Assembly: GCA_964361645.1 (NCBI GenBank) | Contig: CAYIBK010000010.1 | Coordinates: 1-30,942, forward strand | Source: 2-01-FULL-39-33 sp964361645 | GTDB lineage: Bacteria > Patescibacteriota > Patescibacteriia > 2-01-FULL-39-33 | Direction of reading: 5' to 3' | Length of the DNA: 30,942 nucleotides | Shown here: positions 6,928 to 13,477 of the stretch, piece after piece | Layout: every line of letters begins with the position of its first letter | Numbering within the stretch: the first letter of the stretch is position 1 | Made by a program: the position numbers and the translations under genes | The notes under the pieces: generated by a model | Databases searched by the model: none | The model's input: only the letters and a program-made list of their open reading frames with translations | What the model was told of the DNA's origin: nothing

Positions 6928-8178
6928 ATGTTAGACATCAATAAAATCCGAGACAATAAAGAAGCGGTTAGAACCGCTCTACTTAAACGCATGGAAGTAG
7001 ATAAACTCGATCCAATTTTAAAAAAAATCCTAAGATTAGATAAAGAGAGAAGAAAATTAATTCAAAAAACAGAAGAATTAAAAGCGAAAAGAAATATACA
7101 CTCTAAAACCAAACCCACACCAGAAACTATTGAACAAATGAAAAAAATAGGTGAGGAAATTAAAGAGATAGATTTAAAGTTGGGTAAAGTAGAAGCTAAG
7201 TTCAATGAAACCATGGCAGAACTGCCCAATACTCCGGCTGATGATGTGGTTAGTGGGGGTAAAGAAAATAATAAGATCGTTAAAACCCATCTTGAAAAAC
7301 CTAAATTTGATTTTAAGCCTAAAGATCATGTGGAACTAGCCACTTCACTGGATATTATTGATTATGAAAGGGGAGTAAAGATGTCTGGGAATGGATTTTG
7401 GATTTACAAAGGCCAGGGAGCAATACTAGAGTGGGCTCTCTTAAGTTATTTTATAGAATTTCATATCAAAAATGATTACCAATTTATAATTCCGCCATTT
7501 TTACTAACAGAGGAATCGGCCTACACTTCTGGGCATTTGCCGAAATTCAGAGAAGATCTTTTCTGGACTCAAGATAAAACCTGCCTTAATGCCACCTCGG
7601 AAATGATGTTAGGCAATTATCATCGCGATGAAATATTGGATGAGAAATTATTGCCCTTGAAATATTGTGCTTACAGCACTTGTTTTAGACGCGAAGCGGG
7701 ATCATATGGCAAAGAGGAGAGAGGTATGATCAGAGGACACCAATTCAATAAAATAGAAATGTTTCAACTTACCAAGCCAGAAGATTCAGCTAGGGCTTTT
7801 GATGAATTGGTGGAAAATGCCCAAAAACTGGTTGAGGGCTTAGGACTTCATTATCAAACCACACTGCTGGCCGCCGGAGATGCCAGTGCGGCCATGGCCA
7901 AAACCAAAGACATTGAAGTTTGGATTCCTTCCATGGAAGTTTATAAGGAGGTTTCCAGCGCTTCCAATGCTATGGATTACCAAGCTAGGCGTGGCAATAT
8001 TAGATTTAAAAATCATCAAACTGATAAAAATGAATTTGTCCACACTTTAAATGCTTCAGGGCTAGCCACTAGCCGCCTTTTCCTAGCTATTTTAGAACAA
8101 TGCCAACAAGCTGATGGTAGCGTAAAAGTGCCGGCCGTACTACATAAATTTACTGGCTTTGATACCGTCTCAAAATAA
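6928..8178 (+). CDS. serS: Seryl-tRNA synthetase
   Basis: The enzyme charges tRNA-Ser (and tRNA-Sec where present). The protein is 416 residues, typical for bacteria. Residues about 25-105 form the long antiparallel coiled-coil arm that grips the tRNA variable loop (KKILRLDKERRKLIQKTEEL and following). Class II motif 2 is CFRREAGSYGKEERGMIRGH, and motif 3 is TLNASGLATSRLFLAILEQC (near residues 373-392). The segment TSEMMLGNYHRDEIL is the usual serine-site region. The C-terminus ends VPAVLHKFTGFDTV rather than the usual VPEVLRPYMGG form. No SD is visible. An FtsQ-like gene begins 3 bases after the stop, so the two are probably co-transcribed. Confidence 0.96.
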   Translation: MLDINKIRDNKEAVRTALLKRMEVDKLDPILKKILRLDKERRKLIQKTEELKAKRNIHSKTKPTPETIEQMKKIGEEIKEIDLKLGKVEAKFNETMAELPNTPADDVVSGGKENNKIVKTHLEKPKFDFKPKDHVELATSLDIIDYERGVKMSGNGFWIYKGQGAILEWALLSYFIEFHIKNDYQFIIPPFLLTEESAYTSGHLPKFREDLFWTQDKTCLNATSEMMLGNYHRDEILDEKLLPLKYCAYSTCFRREAGSYGKEERGMIRGHQFNKIEMFQLTKPEDSARAFDELVENAQKLVEGLGLHYQTTLLAAGDASAAMAKTKDIEVWIPSMEVYKEVSSASNAMDYQARRGNIRFKNHQTDKNEFVHTLNASGLATSRLFLAILEQCQQADGSVKVPAVLHKFTGFDTVSK

Positions 8179-8181
8179 AAA

Positions 8182-9027
8182 ATGATAAGAGATTTTTCAC
8201 TAGTCAACTATAAATCAAAAATAAGAATAAAAAAAGATTATCGAAAAAAGAAATTTGATAATCCTTATTTTAATAGTTCCCACAAAAAAGAAGGAGTTAA
8301 GGGATTCAATACCAAATTATATTTAAAAATAATTTTTGTTGTTTTTTTAATTTATTTAGTGGTCTATAGTGATTTGTTTAAAATAAAAACTATCACCATC
8401 AACGGCGCCGATTTGATAAATAAAACAGAATTAGAACAGATAGTTGATGAGCAGATTAATTCTTGGCGCTGGTTTATGTTGCCTCAAAAAAACCTGCTAT
8501 TTCTAAGCAAGAAAAAAATAATCCAAGCCATTAATGCCAAATATGGCCTGGCTGAAATAGAAATAAAAAGAGGGTGGAAAAAAATAACGGTCAATATAAA
8601 AGAAAAAGTAAACTATCTTATTGTTAATAATAATGAAAAATTATTTTTTGTCGATAAGCAGGGGATTGTTATCAGGGAAGTACCTCAGGAAGAAGCTAAT
8701 CAATATTTAGGTGAATTCCCTATACTTAATATGACTGGTGAAGTTAACATAGGTGATTCAATTGTCTCTAGTAAAATGGTTGATTTTATTCTAAAACTTA
8801 ATGAAAAGATAAAAAACTTAGGAATTGAAATTAATGACTACAGGAGTGGGGGATTAAACGAAATAACCCTTATCACTAAGGCTGGTTGGCAAGCTCATTT
8901 TGATATCAACAATGATTTTGATACCTCGATAGAAAATATGCAAATGGTTTTAAATAATAAGGTTAAAGATACTAGTAAATTAGAATATATTGATTTAAGA
9001 TTTGGCGATAAGATTTATTACAAGTAA
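8182..9027 (+). CDS. ftsQ: FtsQ/DivIB-like cell division protein
   Basis: FtsQ is the single-pass divisome protein that links early and late division factors. The 281-residue protein shows the expected order: a basic cytoplasmic N-terminus (about 1-48), one membrane helix (LKIIFVVFLIYLVVYSDLF, about 48-67), a POTRA domain starting IKTITINGADLINKTELEQI, and a beta domain that ends YIDLRFGDKIYYK, the typical FtsQ C-terminal strand. The ATG lies 3 bases after serS with no SD, so reinitiation or leaderless reading is likely. No other division gene (ftsA, ftsZ, mur) is adjacent, unlike the usual dcw cluster. A strong terminator follows. Confidence 0.82.
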   Translation: MIRDFSLVNYKSKIRIKKDYRKKKFDNPYFNSSHKKEGVKGFNTKLYLKIIFVVFLIYLVVYSDLFKIKTITINGADLINKTELEQIVDEQINSWRWFMLPQKNLLFLSKKKIIQAINAKYGLAEIEIKRGWKKITVNIKEKVNYLIVNNNEKLFFVDKQGIVIREVPQEEANQYLGEFPILNMTGEVNIGDSIVSSKMVDFILKLNEKIKNLGIEINDYRSGGLNEITLITKAGWQAHFDINNDFDTSIENMQMVLNNKVKDTSKLEYIDLRFGDKIYYK

Positions 9028-9066
9028 AAATAAACTTTATTTTGAGATAAGTTATAAATGAAGCAG

Positions 9067-9100
9067 GGGATAACTCAATTGAGTTATCCCATGTTTTATT
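9067..9100 (+). terminator. Rho-independent terminator after ftsQ-like gene
   Basis: GGGATAACTC-AATT-GAGTTATCCC, a perfect 10-base stem, is followed by ATGTTTTATTTTA. It ends the serS-ftsQ unit. Confidence 0.8.
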
Positions 9101-9158
9101 TTATACTATATTTAGTGTCGCATAAGATAGCTTAATACTCTCTATTAATATAAGAAAT

Positions 9159-10118
9159 ATGAAAAGATCAAATATACCCCTAATTAAACATATTCCCAAC
9201 TTTTTAGATTATTGTGAGATAGAAAGGGGCTTAAGCCCTGTTTCCACCCGCAATTATCATAATTTTCTTAAGGTATTTATAAATTGGCTTCAGAATCATG
9301 ATCTAAGCGATTTAAAACCCCACGAGCTCACTCCAGACCATATATGGGACTATAGATTATATCTTTCACGCAAAAAAGATGGAGACAACTATATCAAGAA
9401 AACCACTCAAAGTTACTACCTTATAGCTATACGTATTTTATTAAATTATTTTGCAGACAAAGACATCATCTCTATTCCATCCGAAAAAATAAAATTACCA
9501 AAATTAACTGATAAAGACAAAGCCATTAAATTTTTAAATTTTGAACAAGTTGAAAAGATACTTAATATGCCGGATGTCTTAAAAATAGATGGGTTAAGAG
9601 ACAAGAGTATGCTTGAAGTACTATTCTCTACTGGTATGCGTATATCAGAGTTAACGTCGCTTAATATTACTCAGTTTGATAAAATAAATTTATTAAAAGG
9701 CAAATTTGATGATTTAGAACTTAGTATTGCTGGTAAGGGTGGCAATACCAGAACTGTTTATTTTTCTAATAGATCGTTAAAATGGATTGCTAAATATATA
9801 AAAACTAGAAATGATCTCTTTACTCCCCTCTTTATAAACTATAGCCGGAATAACGATTCAACAGATGAGCATAGATTAACTTCAAGATCAATTGAGCGTT
9901 TAGTCAGAAAATATTCTGTTATGGCTGGACTGCCAGTTGATGCCACACCCCACACCCTGCGCCATAGTTATGCTACTGATTTACTAGATAAAGGAGCAGA
10001 CTTGCGTAGTGTCCAAGAACTTTTAGGACATAAAAATATAGTTACAACTCAAATATATACCCATGTAACCAATAAAAAATTAAGAGATGTACATAGAAAA
10101 TTTCACAGTGGAAAATAA
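9159..10118 (+). CDS. xer: Tyrosine recombinase, XerC/XerD type
   Basis: The 319-residue protein has the two-domain plan of Xer recombinases. An N-terminal SAM-like core-binding domain (residues 8-100, FLDYCEIERGLSPVSTRNY) is followed by the catalytic domain. All catalytic residues can be seen: Arg161 (TGMRISEL), Lys193 (GKGGNTR), His265 and Arg268 (HTLRHS), His291 (LLGHKN) and the nucleophile Tyr300 (IYTHV). Full length and a complete active site favour a housekeeping resolver of chromosome dimers over a phage relic. The gene stands alone between two terminators. A weak dif-like sequence lies just upstream at 9115-9142. XerC and XerD cannot be told apart from sequence alone. No SD is visible. 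Confidence 0.88.
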   Translation: MKRSNIPLIKHIPNFLDYCEIERGLSPVSTRNYHNFLKVFINWLQNHDLSDLKPHELTPDHIWDYRLYLSRKKDGDNYIKKTTQSYYLIAIRILLNYFADKDIISIPSEKIKLPKLTDKDKAIKFLNFEQVEKILNMPDVLKIDGLRDKSMLEVLFSTGMRISELTSLNITQFDKINLLKGKFDDLELSIAGKGGNTRTVYFSNRSLKWIAKYIKTRNDLFTPLFINYSRNNDSTDEHRLTSRSIERLVRKYSVMAGLPVDATPHTLRHSYATDLLDKGADLRSVQELLGHKNIVTTQIYTHVTNKKLRDVHRKFHSGK

Positions 10119-10130
10119 TAATCAAATAAA

Positions 10131-10160
10131 AAATCCAGCTGGTTTAAGCTGGATGTTTTT
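10131..10160. terminator. Bidirectional terminator
   Basis: ATCCAGCT (10133-10140) pairs with AGCTGGAT (10147-10154), with an A run on the left and a T run on the right. It therefore serves both the recombinase gene and the convergent gene that ends at 10161. Confidence 0.85.
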
Positions 10161-11144
10161 TTATTTTAGAAGATCGCCTTGTTCGATGACATAAGCGATT
10201 TCTCTTTTAGTAGAAGCGAACACATCGGTTAAAATAAGACCTTCCATAATAGCTGGTACACCAGGAACTATCTTAAGTATTTGGCAAATTTCTTTTTTAT
10301 TATCAGCTTGGTAAACGGGAACATGATGGCCCTCTTTACTCTGGCCACTGACATGAAGATGACGAATCCTATCACCCATCACCGAAACCAGTTCATGAGC
10401 TAAAACCATAGCAGGATCATGCTCGTAAGCATGCTGGATATCAAAAACAAACCCAAAATCATAATCTCTTCTGATTTTATAAATATCTTCAACTGATATG
10501 CCAAATTTCTTATTCCGATCCATATTTTCAATCAAGACCGGCAAAGGAATCACTTCTAATCCGCTGAAATTGGCTACCACATCAGGATGAAAAACCACCC
10601 CACTTATTGGCAACAATTCTCTTAGTTGCACAATTTTAGAAATAACAGCATTAGTTGTGCCCGAACCATCAAAATAACTTATCTCCTTCCATGGAGCATG
10701 AATAGTGATTTTGCTGAATTTCCTAAGCTTGCTCATTTCAGCTTCGTTCAATAGAAAAGCGGCTAAAACAGCTGGCGTCGCAAAGCTTAATTCCAAAGCC
10801 GTAGAGCCGGCCCGAAGATAAGCCTTCAACTTATCAACTAAGGGCATTTCAGACTGGTATAAACAACCAGTAGAAAACCCGATGAGTCCCCTGCTAAAAT
10901 GCCTAGCCTTGGCCGCAATTTCATTAACCAAAGCAGCTAAAGTAATTATACCAGAGCACCCAGGACACTTGGGATCATCGATATCAACATTTTTATGCGT
11001 TCGCTTCAAGTTCAACAAAAGATGAGATCCTGTGCCCATCTTATCTTGTCCTAAACTACAAGCCAATTGATCATCAGTAATTAAACGCAAAAAAGCGCAT
11101 TTGGAGCATTCACCAAATACATGTCCCACAACTAAGTCTTTCAC
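10161..11144 (-). CDS. TIM-barrel sugar isomerase/AP-endonuclease-like protein with N-terminal Cys segment
   Basis: The 327-residue protein has a C-terminal xylose-isomerase-like TIM barrel (about residues 85-325). Strands carry putative metal or active-site residues: His149 (ITIHAPW), His186 (VVFHPD), Glu206 (VLIENMD), Asp235 and His238 (FDIQHAY), His264 (RHLHVSG), His273/His274 and Glu301 (IMEGL). This pattern fits sugar-phosphate isomerases/epimerases and endonuclease IV. Ahead of it lie about 80 residues with Cys13, Cys16, Cys29, Cys60 and Cys63 (CSKC, CPGC), which could bind zinc or an iron-sulfur cluster. The start is GTG, fixed by an AAGGAG SD 7 bases upstream, with a near-consensus promoter at 11198-11226. 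It is a single-gene unit. The substrate is unknown; a DNA-repair role is possible but not shown. Confidence 0.75.
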   Translation of the reverse strand: MKDLVVGHVFGECSKCAFLRLITDDQLACSLGQDKMGTGSHLLLNLKRTHKNVDIDDPKCPGCSGIITLAALVNEIAAKARHFSRGLIGFSTGCLYQSEMPLVDKLKAYLRAGSTALELSFATPAVLAAFLLNEAEMSKLRKFSKITIHAPWKEISYFDGSGTTNAVISKIVQLRELLPISGVVFHPDVVANFSGLEVIPLPVLIENMDRNKKFGISVEDIYKIRRDYDFGFVFDIQHAYEHDPAMVLAHELVSVMGDRIRHLHVSGQSKEGHHVPVYQADNKKEICQILKIVPGVPAIMEGLILTDVFASTKREIAYVIEQGDLLK

Positions 11145-11197
11145 CTCTGAACTCCTTTTAGGTTTTTTTCTTTTTAAAGAGCTGTAATTGATTAATC

Positions 11198-11226
11198 ACT
11201 ATACAACATAATCTAAATTTAGTCAA
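11198..11226 (-). promoter_or_regulatory. Sigma70-type promoter for the TIM-barrel gene
   Basis: Read on the minus strand: TTGACT (11226-11221), exactly 17 bases, then TATAGT (11203-11198). Both boxes match 5 of 6 consensus bases. Confidence 0.7.
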
Positions 11227-11269
11227 ATAAAAACAATCCCCCGAAATGAACTGTTTTTATAAGGAAATT

Positions 11270-11389
11270 TTACTGGCAATTACATTCACATTCGGCATCA
11301 CACTCACAGCAATGTTCACAAAGACTGGGATCACATCCACACTTGGAAACATCTTCCAGTGGCATATCACACTTGCGACATTTTTCCAT
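11270..11389 (-). CDS. 39-residue cysteine-rich mini-protein (metallothionein-like)
   Basis: Reading the minus strand from the ATG at 11389 gives 39 codons and a TAA at 11270. The protein starts MEKCRKCDMPLEDVSKCGC and ends CECDAECECNCQ. Eleven residues are Cys (positions 4, 7, 17, 19, 24, 27, 28, 30, 34, 36, 38), in CxxC, CxC and CC patterns, with several acidic residues between them. This is the composition of metallothioneins and small metal-binding knuckles. The N-terminal CRKC and the DPSLCEHCC part could form one zinc site. There is no SD. A weak hairpin (AAAAACA/TGTTTTT, 11229-11258) lies downstream. Such a cysteine pattern is unlikely by chance, so I think it is coding. Metal storage or redox function is inference. 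Confidence 0.6.
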   Translation of the reverse strand: MEKCRKCDMPLEDVSKCGCDPSLCEHCCECDAECECNCQ

Positions 11390-11429
11390 AAAGTTTTATA
11401 TTAATAATTACTTTGTATTTATAATGTTG

Positions 11430-11551
11430 CTGGTCGAATACCCCTGGCTTTTAAGCCAGGGGATGAAGACCAGTATGAAAAATAATATTGTCGGCGGAGC
11501 CGACTCTGATCATTTTAATTTGCCCAGATACTGCGATCTTTAGACCGCAGT
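11430..11551. other. Cluster of three strong hairpins (possible structured RNA or relic IS end)
   Basis: First, CTGGTC (11430-11435) and GACCAG (11468-11473) enclose GAATA, then CCCCTGGCTT/AAGCCAGGGG (11441-11462), then ATGAA. Second, GTCGGC-GGA-GCCGAC lies at 11490-11504. Third, ACTGCG/CGCAGT (11530-11551) holds an inner TCT/AGA. The first resembles the terminal hairpins of IS200/IS605-type elements and the RNA next to them, but no transposase or TnpB gene is present. Confidence 0.5.
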
Positions 11552-11572
11552 CAAATTCATTTTATAATATCA

Positions 11573-12835
11573 TTAAGGCAAATAATTTAGCGGGTTAACA
11601 GGAATGCCACCAGAACGAACCTCAAAATGCAAATGAGGACCGCTAGAAAACCCAGTACTACCGCTGGCGCCAATCACCTGCCCCTTGGTAACATATTGAT
11701 CACTTTTAACACTAACAGAACTAAGATGGGCATAAAGTGTAGCCAAATTATTACTATGGATTATCATAATATAATTACCATACCACCTAGTACCCAACCC
11801 CACTTTAGCGACATAACCACTTTCCGCCACTCTCACTGTAGTCCCCGTTGGAACTCCCAAATCAAGACCAGAATGCTCACCAATTGTAGCTCTGTAAGGA
11901 TAATCAGGATCATGGAAATAAGCAGTTATCCTGCGACTATCTATGGGCCAAATAAGAACAGCGTCGGATAAATTATTAAATTCTTCATTACTGCCTTTTT
12001 TTTCTAATTCTTGTCGCAATCGGTTTTCCATGGCCGCTACAGCATTATTGGCCGCTAATTCTTCCGCTTTTAAATTACTAACTAATCCTTGATATTTTTT
12101 TTCTGAATTATTTGTTTCCTGAATTAAATAATTTTTAGTACCTATTTGATCTTGTAAAGAATCTTTTTCACTTTCTAATTTATTGAGCAGTTCTGATAAC
12201 TGATCTCTTTTAGTATTTAATTCTTCTTTTTGAGAATTATATCTGTCCACCAACTCCTGAAATCTATTTAAGGTTTTTTGCAAATCTGCTTCGATACCCT
12301 CAATATTATTTATTTGATCAAAAAACTCAGAAAAAGAATTATTATTAAGTAAAACAGATAGATAATCCTTATCATCATAATAATCTAACAGTCTAATAAA
12401 AGCCGAAAGATAAATCTTCTGTTCTTCAATGGCTTTTTGATTATCTATAATTTCCAATTCAACTTTGCTTATTTCTAATTCCGTCGCCTTCACTTCTTCG
12501 GTTTTAGATTCAATATCAAGTTCGGTTTTAGCGATCTGATTATTTAAAATGTAAACTTGGTTTTTTAAACTGGTAGATTGACTGCGAGCTTTATTAATGC
12601 TATTTTTATATTCATTGATTTTATCCGCTATGGCATCAATTTTCTTTTTTTGTTCGTCAATTTGCACATTTAAATCGTTAACGGTGCTGGCATTGGCACC
12701 ACTAGTAATAGTTGTTTCCTGCGCTATTAATCCATTAATTGTAAATAAAAAGGCACCAACAAGCATTATTGGCATTATAATTAAGGCAATAATATGGTAT
12801 TTGGCTGATTTTAAAACTCTGGCTCTTGTGGGCAT
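11573..12835 (-). CDS. EnvC/NlpD-like murein hydrolase factor with M23 peptidase domain
   Basis: The 420-residue protein has an N-terminal signal or anchor helix (residues 13-35). Two long coiled-coil stretches (about 50-140 and 180-285) are followed by a C-terminal LytM/peptidase M23 domain (about 315-420). The zinc site looks intact: His321 and Asp325 (HSGLDLG) and His403 (GPHLHFE), with His370 and His401 as the usual catalytic pair. EnvC proteins with an intact site may cut peptidoglycan crosslinks themselves, while E. coli EnvC lacks the metal ligands and only activates amidases. This protein may therefore be an active endopeptidase. It probably acts outside the membrane in cell separation. 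No SD is visible. No adjacent FtsEX genes are seen. Confidence 0.88.
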   Translation of the reverse strand: MPTRARVLKSAKYHIIALIIMPIMLVGAFLFTINGLIAQETTITSGANASTVNDLNVQIDEQKKKIDAIADKINEYKNSINKARSQSTSLKNQVYILNNQIAKTELDIESKTEEVKATELEISKVELEIIDNQKAIEEQKIYLSAFIRLLDYYDDKDYLSVLLNNNSFSEFFDQINNIEGIEADLQKTLNRFQELVDRYNSQKEELNTKRDQLSELLNKLESEKDSLQDQIGTKNYLIQETNNSEKKYQGLVSNLKAEELAANNAVAAMENRLRQELEKKGSNEEFNNLSDAVLIWPIDSRRITAYFHDPDYPYRATIGEHSGLDLGVPTGTTVRVAESGYVAKVGLGTRWYGNYIMIIHSNNLATLYAHLSSVSVKSDQYVTKGQVIGASGSTGFSSGPHLHFEVRSGGIPVNPLNYLP

Positions 12836-12853
12836 GGGAATAAATTAGTTTAT

Positions 12854-12920
12854 AAAGTTAAAAGTCATAAAGTCTATAAAGCATTATAAAAATTGATTTT
12901 TTAAAAATACTTTTAACTTT
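12854..12920. repeat. 12-base perfect inverted repeat
   Basis: AAAGTTAAAAGT (12854-12865) is the exact reverse complement of ACTTTTAACTTT (12909-12920), with further loose AAAGT(C/T)TATAAAG copies between. It looks like a short intergenic palindromic repeat between divergent genes. Confidence 0.5.
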
Positions 12921-12973
12921 ACTAACTTTAAAAACTTTCTAACTACCATATATTATAACATATTCAAACCTTA

Positions 12974-13002
12974 TTTACAATTATTTGATTTTAGATTATG
13001 AT
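12974..13002 (+). promoter_or_regulatory. Sigma70-type promoter for the 13050-13440 pair
   Basis: TTTACA (12974-12979), a 17-base spacer, then TATGAT (12997-13002). Each box is one base from consensus. Confidence 0.7.
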
Positions 13003-13049
13003 ATTGAAAACAAGTTCTTTTTAAATCGTTTAAAGAAAAGGAGAGGAAA

Positions 13050-13283
13050 ATGATTAGAATAAAAACCCTGCCCACACCGGAAAAATTTGATCACACTGAG
13101 GTTAAGTTTGAAATAGATGGCAAAATAAGCGGATTTGGCTATATTAGCAAAGTTGATCGAAAAATTGGCCTTATCAGATGTCCTATATGTGGTAAAGAAA
13201 ATTATGCTCCTTCAGTTACCAGTGGCCAGTGCGCTTTCTGTGGTTTTAATGCCAATGATTGCGAAACAGAAGAGAGGAGATAG
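13050..13283 (+). CDS. Small zinc-ribbon protein of unknown function
   Basis: The 77-residue protein ends with a two-knuckle zinc ribbon: CPIC at residues 48-51 and CAFC at 66-69, separated by about 14 residues. The N-terminal half (FDHTEVKFEIDGKISGFGY) looks like a short beta domain. A strong SD (AAGGAGAGG) lies just before the ATG and a good promoter lies upstream. The next gene starts 4 bases after the stop with its own SD, so the two are co-expressed. It may be an RNA- or protein-binding adaptor, but no family is recognised. Confidence 0.68.
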   Translation: MIRIKTLPTPEKFDHTEVKFEIDGKISGFGYISKVDRKIGLIRCPICGKENYAPSVTSGQCAFCGFNANDCETEERR

Positions 13284-13287
13284 AGAT

Positions 13288-13440
13288 ATGAGCGTTTTTC
13301 TGTTGGTTGTTGGTTTTATGGTTTTCAATGCCTTGGTGATATTAGCTATTCGTTCAAAAAAAATATATTTTGCTTACAGTTTATTTATTTTTTTGGCGTT
13401 AACCTTAATAGCGGCTTATTTGGTAAATTATCTGCCCTGA
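13288..13440 (+). CDS. 50-residue membrane mini-protein
   Basis: The protein is made almost wholly of two membrane helices (VFLLVVGFMVFNALVILAI and YSLFIFLALTLIAAYLV) joined by a short basic turn (RSKKIY). The frame stays open upstream to 13135, but the ATG at 13288 is favoured because GAGGAG precedes it at proper distance and because the upstream part would overlap the zinc-ribbon gene. It pairs with that gene in one unit that ends at the 13449 terminator. Function unknown. Confidence 0.6.
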   Translation: MSVFLLVVGFMVFNALVILAIRSKKIYFAYSLFIFLALTLIAAYLVNYLP

Positions 13441-13448
13441 TCAAAAAC

Positions 13449-13475
13449 AAAAGCGACCAATTAATGGCCGCTTTT
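13449..13475. terminator. Bidirectional terminator
   Basis: AAAAGCG-A-CCA pairs with TGG-C-CGCTTTT around loop ATTAA, with one A-C mismatch and T-rich tails on both strands. It separates the small-gene pair from the convergent gltX. Confidence 0.75.
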
Positions 13476-13477
13476 AT

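Noticed and set aside
11343..11543. Plus-strand open frame of 66 codons
   Set aside because: It overlaps the Cys-rich mini-gene on the other strand and runs through the hairpin cluster; it has no SD and no recognisable protein character.
11627..11971. Plus-strand open frame of 114 codons
   Set aside because: It is antisense to the M23 peptidase domain, whose catalytic residues are clear. The frame at 12597-12848 is likewise a shadow of the same gene.
13135..13287. Upstream extension of the 50-residue membrane mini-protein
   Set aside because: The extension would overlap the zinc-ribbon gene in another frame. The SD is placed for the ATG at 13288.
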